From assembly GCF_013267195.1 (NCBI RefSeq), contig NZ_CP053941.1, positions 2,108,001 through 2,172,000 of the forward strand: 64,000 bases of DNA, written 5' to 3'. The position numbers were made by a program, and so were the translations under genes. The notes beneath the pieces are model-generated. The model did not search any database, had not been told where the DNA came from, and worked only from the letters and a program-made list of their open reading frames with translations. Source of the DNA: Halorubrum salinarum (GTDB lineage Archaea > Halobacteriota > Halobacteria > Halobacteriales > Haloferacaceae). This document shows, in pieces, positions 61,395-64,000 of this stretch. Numbering within the stretch: the first letter of the stretch is position 1; each line of letters begins with the position of its first letter.

Positions 61395-62051
61395 ATGGTC
61401 TCCCCGTTCGAGGTGTTGGAGGTTGACGAGGACGCCGACGACGACGCGATCGAACGGGCCTACCGCGAGCGCGTCAAGCGGGCGCACCCGGACCAGGGCG
61501 GTTCGATCGACGAGTTCCAGCTCGTGCGTCGCGCCTACCGGGAGCTGTCCGAGCGCGACGGGGACGGCGACGGGGGCGACGACCGGGCCGACCCGGCGGA
61601 CGTGGACCTCACGAAGGGGGAGGACGCGCGCGAGCCCGCCTCGACCCGCGTCGAGTTCCTCGACTACGAGGCCGTCGTCGACTACGGCTGGTCGCTCGAC
61701 GACGACGAGCTGTTCCGGAAGGCCGGCCACGCCGACCTCGGCCCCGATGCCCACGGTCGGCTGCTGGTCCACCCCGACGAGAGCCTCTTAGAGGCGGCCG
61801 AGCGGAGCGGCTTCGCGTGGCCCTTCTCCTGTCGCGGCGGCGCCTGCGCGAACTGCGCGGTGTACCTCGCGGAGGGGGAGCTCTCGCAGCCGACCGACCA
61901 CATCATGCCCGAGGACTTGGCCGAGCGCGGCTTCCGGCTCTCCTGTAACGGCTACCCGCTGACCGACGAGCTGTCGGTCGTGTTCAACGTGAAGCAGCGG
62001 CCGGAGCTCGACGACCTGATCCTCCCGCCCGGCCCGTTCACGCGCCGCTGA
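61395..62051 (+). CDS. J-domain/[2Fe-2S] ferredoxin fusion protein
   Basis: A 218-aa two-part protein. Residues 1-53 form a DnaJ domain with the HPD motif (KRAHPDQGGSIDEF, His31-Pro-Asp33). After an acidic linker (~54-80) comes a haloarchaeal plant-type ferredoxin, including the halophile-specific insert (DYGWSLDDDELFRKA) and cluster ligands Cys146, Cys151, Cys154 (SCRGGACANC) and Cys184 (RLSCNGYP). The J domain should recruit Hsp70/DnaK, perhaps for cluster assembly or transfer on the ferredoxin. CAGTTTATGTG at ~61356 is a probable TATA. Confidence 0.92.
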   Translation: MVSPFEVLEVDEDADDDAIERAYRERVKRAHPDQGGSIDEFQLVRRAYRELSERDGDGDGGDDRADPADVDLTKGEDAREPASTRVEFLDYEAVVDYGWSLDDDELFRKAGHADLGPDAHGRLLVHPDESLLEAAERSGFAWPFSCRGGACANCAVYLAEGELSQPTDHIMPEDLAERGFRLSCNGYPLTDELSVVFNVKQRPELDDLILPPGPFTRR

Positions 62052-62132
62052 GCGCGGATCGCGCGCCGCAAAAATCTCCGTGGCGGACCGCGGCTCGCCG
62101 ACCGCCGGCGGCCGCGGGAGGCGCCGGTCCCT

Positions 62133-62714
62133 TCACCCCAGCAGGTACCGGAGCGCCGGCGCGTTCCGAACCAGCTCCGTCTCCTCTAACGCCCGGTCGA
62201 TCCCGACGATCCGGCCCGCGCCCCAGGCGCCGAGGCCGAACAGGATCAGCAGGTACACGAGCGAGCTGTCGACGAAGTAGCCGTGCGCGACCGGGAACCC
62301 GTCCATGAGTCCGCCCTGCCACGCGGCGGTCCAGAACATCGACATCATGATCGCGCCCATCAGCGCGGCGAACCGGAAGAGGACGCCGAACAGCAGCGCC
62401 AGCCCGATCAGGATCTGTCCGAACACGACCATCGGGTCGACGATCGCCGCGTAGTCCGCGAAGAAGAGGAACAGCCCCTGGAGCGGGTTGGCGTCCGCGA
62501 CGGCGTTCTGGAGGAACCCGACCGAGCTCCACGCGAGCGGGTCGGCGAGGCCGCCCTCGAACAGCTTCGACAGCCCCGCCTGAAGGAACACCCACGCCAT
62601 CACGACCCGGAGTCCGAGCATCGAGTACGCGAGCCAGGTCTCCGAGTAGTTGAAGTCCACGTTGCGACCGAGCAGGTCCGCGCGAAGCGTCCGTTCCGAC
62701 GGTTGTGTTGCCAT
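62133..62714 (-). CDS. DoxX-family membrane protein
   Basis: A 193-aa membrane protein with four main helices: MLGLRVVMAWVFLQAGLSKL, DPMVVFGQILIGLALLFGVL, FRFAALMGAIMMSMFWTAAW and SSLVYLLILFGLGAWGAGRI. The Arg/Lys in the first helix (RVVMAWVFLQAGLSK) is the DoxX signature. Role is unknown but family members are linked to redox and oxidative stress. The ATG at 62712-62714 is chosen, as the longer frame has no family support. Upstream GATTATTG (~62752) is a possible TATA, with a palindrome over the predicted start site. Confidence 0.85.
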   Translation of the reverse strand: MATQPSERTLRADLLGRNVDFNYSETWLAYSMLGLRVVMAWVFLQAGLSKLFEGGLADPLAWSSVGFLQNAVADANPLQGLFLFFADYAAIVDPMVVFGQILIGLALLFGVLFRFAALMGAIMMSMFWTAAWQGGLMDGFPVAHGYFVDSSLVYLLILFGLGAWGAGRIVGIDRALEETELVRNAPALRYLLG

Positions 62715-62723
62715 TATGTAACA

Positions 62724-62735
62724 CCTCACGTGAGG
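62724..62735. promoter_or_regulatory. CCTCACGTGAGG palindrome before doxX-family gene
   Basis: A perfect 12-bp palindrome 10 bp upstream of the ATG, over the predicted transcription start. It is followed (minus strand) by TGTTACATAATG leading into the start codon. It is an operator-like position for a dimeric repressor, and shares the core CACGTG with the gcv site. Confidence 0.5.
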
Positions 62736-62876
62736 AAGTTTCACACATCAGCAATAATCTACCGACGGATCCGATGCTCGTCGGTTCTACGCGAAGCGTA
62801 AATCAAAACCACCGAACATATTCGGCCCGGGCTGACGGTCGGGAGCGGGGACCCCGGGCCGAACCGGCCCGACAGG

Positions 62877-64000
62877 TCAGAACGACTCGGCGACGGCGGC
62901 GACGACGGCGTCCTCGACCGCGTCGCGCTCGCCGGAGAGGAACTCGATTTTGCCCTCGCGGACGCCGGCGGTCGCGATGTCGGCGTTCGGCGCGAGCTCG
63001 GCCGCGCGCTCGGCCACGTCGCGGACGGAGATGTCCGCGGTCGTGCGCACGTACAGCTCGTCGGTGCCGACGCCGACCGTCGCGAACGGCTCGCCGTCGG
63101 CGCGGCGCCGGTGGAGGTCGTCGAGCAGCAGCGGCGTCGGCGGGAAGTCGTAGCGGTGCGTGTAGCCGTCGGTGTCGAGCAGCGCGAACTCGACGCCGTC
63201 GACCGCCTCGGTCACGACGTTCGCGTCCGCGGTCTGGACCTCCGTCTCCAGCTTCTCGCGGAACTGCTCGGAGACGTGCGCCGCGAGGTTGCCGCCGTCC
63301 GAGAACAGGAGGTCGGCGATGAGCTCCCGCTTGTCCTGGTACGACTGGTAGTACGCCTCCAGCGCGACGGCCTCGCGGAGCTCCGCGACGCGCTCGGCGT
63401 CGTAGCCCGCGTCGCGGGCGAGGTCGACGTAGCGGTCGGGGGCGTCCGCCCAGTAGCTCACGGCGGGCAGGTGCCGCAGGTCCTCGCGGACCTCGCCGTT
63501 GATCGCCGACGCCAGCGAGGTGACGAGCGCGCCCGTCGAGAGCGTCTCGTCGCCGCCCACGTCGGACAGCTCCGGCGAGACGAGCGTGTCGACCGCGTCC
63601 CGGGTCTCGGGGTCGGCGACAGCGGCGTCGACGACGACCGCGTCGACCCCGTACACCGACAGCAGGTCGATGCCGTCGGCGGATTCGGTCGTCGAGCCCG
63701 CGCCGACGAGCAGGAACAGGGGGAGCTTCTCGTCGTGGCGGTCGCGGTCCTGGAGCATCCGCGTCGCGTCGTTGGTAGCCGCGTCCATCCCGTACACCGG
63801 CTCGTCGAGCGGGCGGCGGGTGAAGTAGTGGTACTCGGCGTCGCTCTTCGCGTGCTCGTCGCGGATCAGCGGGAGCACGGCGCGCTCGACCGCGGCGCCC
63901 GCGACGTAGCCGTCGGCGGTCGCCGGGTGGCGGACGACGATCGGCCGCGATTCGAGGACCGCCCGGCGGACCGCCTCGGCCGCGTCGAGGAGGCCGTCGG
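62877..64000 (-). CDS. RecJ-like DHH phosphoesterase, C-terminal part
   Basis: The gene enters from the right edge, so only the last ~374 residues are present. They include IVVRHPATADGYVAGAAVER (DHH-type metal/phosphate motif, with the usual HH and first Asp partly changed), then VVVDAAVADPETRD and AELAPNADIATAGVREGKIE near the end, resembling a DHHA1-like substrate domain. Archaeal RecJ-like proteins are single-strand exonucleases or GINS-associated. The N-terminus, possibly with an OB or zinc domain, is outside the window. The tail past 63878 reads through without a stop to the edge. Confidence 0.8.
   Translation of the reverse strand, partial: DGLLDAAEAVRRAVLESRPIVVRHPATADGYVAGAAVERAVLPLIRDEHAKSDAEYHYFTRRPLDEPVYGMDAATNDATRMLQDRDRHDEKLPLFLLVGAGSTTESADGIDLLSVYGVDAVVVDAAVADPETRDAVDTLVSPELSDVGGDETLSTGALVTSLASAINGEVREDLRHLPAVSYWADAPDRYVDLARDAGYDAERVAELREAVALEAYYQSYQDKRELIADLLFSDGGNLAAHVSEQFREKLETEVQTADANVVTEAVDGVEFALLDTDGYTHRYDFPPTPLLLDDLHRRRADGEPFATVGVGTDELYVRTTADISVRDVAERAAELAPNADIATAGVREGKIEFLSGERDAVEDAVVAAVAESF

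Noticed and set aside
1-64000. CRISPR arrays, insertion sequences, integrases, prophage or rRNA genes
   Set aside because: None seen: no regularly spaced repeats, no transposase or integrase motifs, no rRNA-like sequence. The short tandem repeats at 55604 and 61269 have no spacers.

Overview
This 64-kb window is chromosomal DNA from a haloarchaeon. The DNA is very GC-rich, the proteins are strongly acidic (many Asp/Glu/Ala/Val), and most genes are leaderless, with a TATA box about 25-30 bp before the start codon. Archaeal information-processing genes (aIF-1A, L7Ae, S28e, L24e, RadB, FEN1, NurA, a RecJ-like DHH protein) and haloarchaeal family proteins point to Haloferacales. From sequence style I suspect Halorubrum or a close relative, but I cannot confirm the genus. 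Genes are tightly packed, no gap without a gene exceeds about 300 bp, and I see no insertion sequence, integrase, prophage or CRISPR array. This is core or near-core chromosome.

Layout. 0-10 kb: end of a SIMPL-domain protein, a NOG1 GTPase, NhaC-type and MFS transporters, a DUF2240 pair, a chemoreceptor, NurA nuclease and an MscS channel. 10-20 kb: CPBP protease, phosphoglucose isomerase, a DoxX-type membrane protein, a methyltransferase, an aminotransferase, thioredoxin, aIF-1A, a P-loop kinase, a secreted metallo-beta-lactamase protein with its DUF3006 partner, tRNA-Val(GAC) and a degenerate M24 protein. 20-30 kb: a geranylgeranyl-reductase-like flavoprotein, an SNF symporter, AIM24, an SCO-TlpA-CcdA redox operon, a cold-shock protein, RadB, a CBS-HPF fusion and a HAD phosphatase. 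30-40 kb: aldo/keto reductase, FolD, a 5'-nucleotidase-like protein, the rpl7ae-rps28e-rpl24e-ndk operon behind a structured leader, a beta-propeller protein, beta-carbonic anhydrase and an orphan dipeptide-type binding protein. 40-50 kb: PhoU, a REC-PAS-histidine kinase, the dabB-dabA inorganic-carbon pump, an amidohydrolase, an Lrp regulator, a thioesterase and a glutaredoxin/cobalamin adenosyltransferase pair. 50-64 kb: cupin, rhodanese, a Vms1/VLRF1 release factor, a structured promoter-bearing noncoding element, regulators, 6-phosphogluconate dehydrogenase, threonine synthase, the glycine cleavage operon (gcvH-gcvPA-gcvPB, no gcvT), FEN1, a J-domain/ferredoxin fusion, DoxX and the end of a RecJ-like protein.

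Functional themes. DabBA, a separate beta-carbonic anhydrase and an NhaC antiporter together suggest active handling of inorganic carbon and ions. NurA, RadB, FEN1 and the RecJ-like protein make the window rich in DNA repair, though they are not one operon. VLRF1, aIF-1A, the L7Ae operon and the CBS-HPF protein concern translation and its quality control or hibernation.

The most intriguing unexplained item is at 51838-51998. A consensus haloarchaeal TATA box precedes an RNA-like segment with a compound hairpin carrying tandem G-A mismatches, then a perfect 12-bp hairpin. The segment is closed by a second, perfectly palindromic TATA element. No protein accounts for it.
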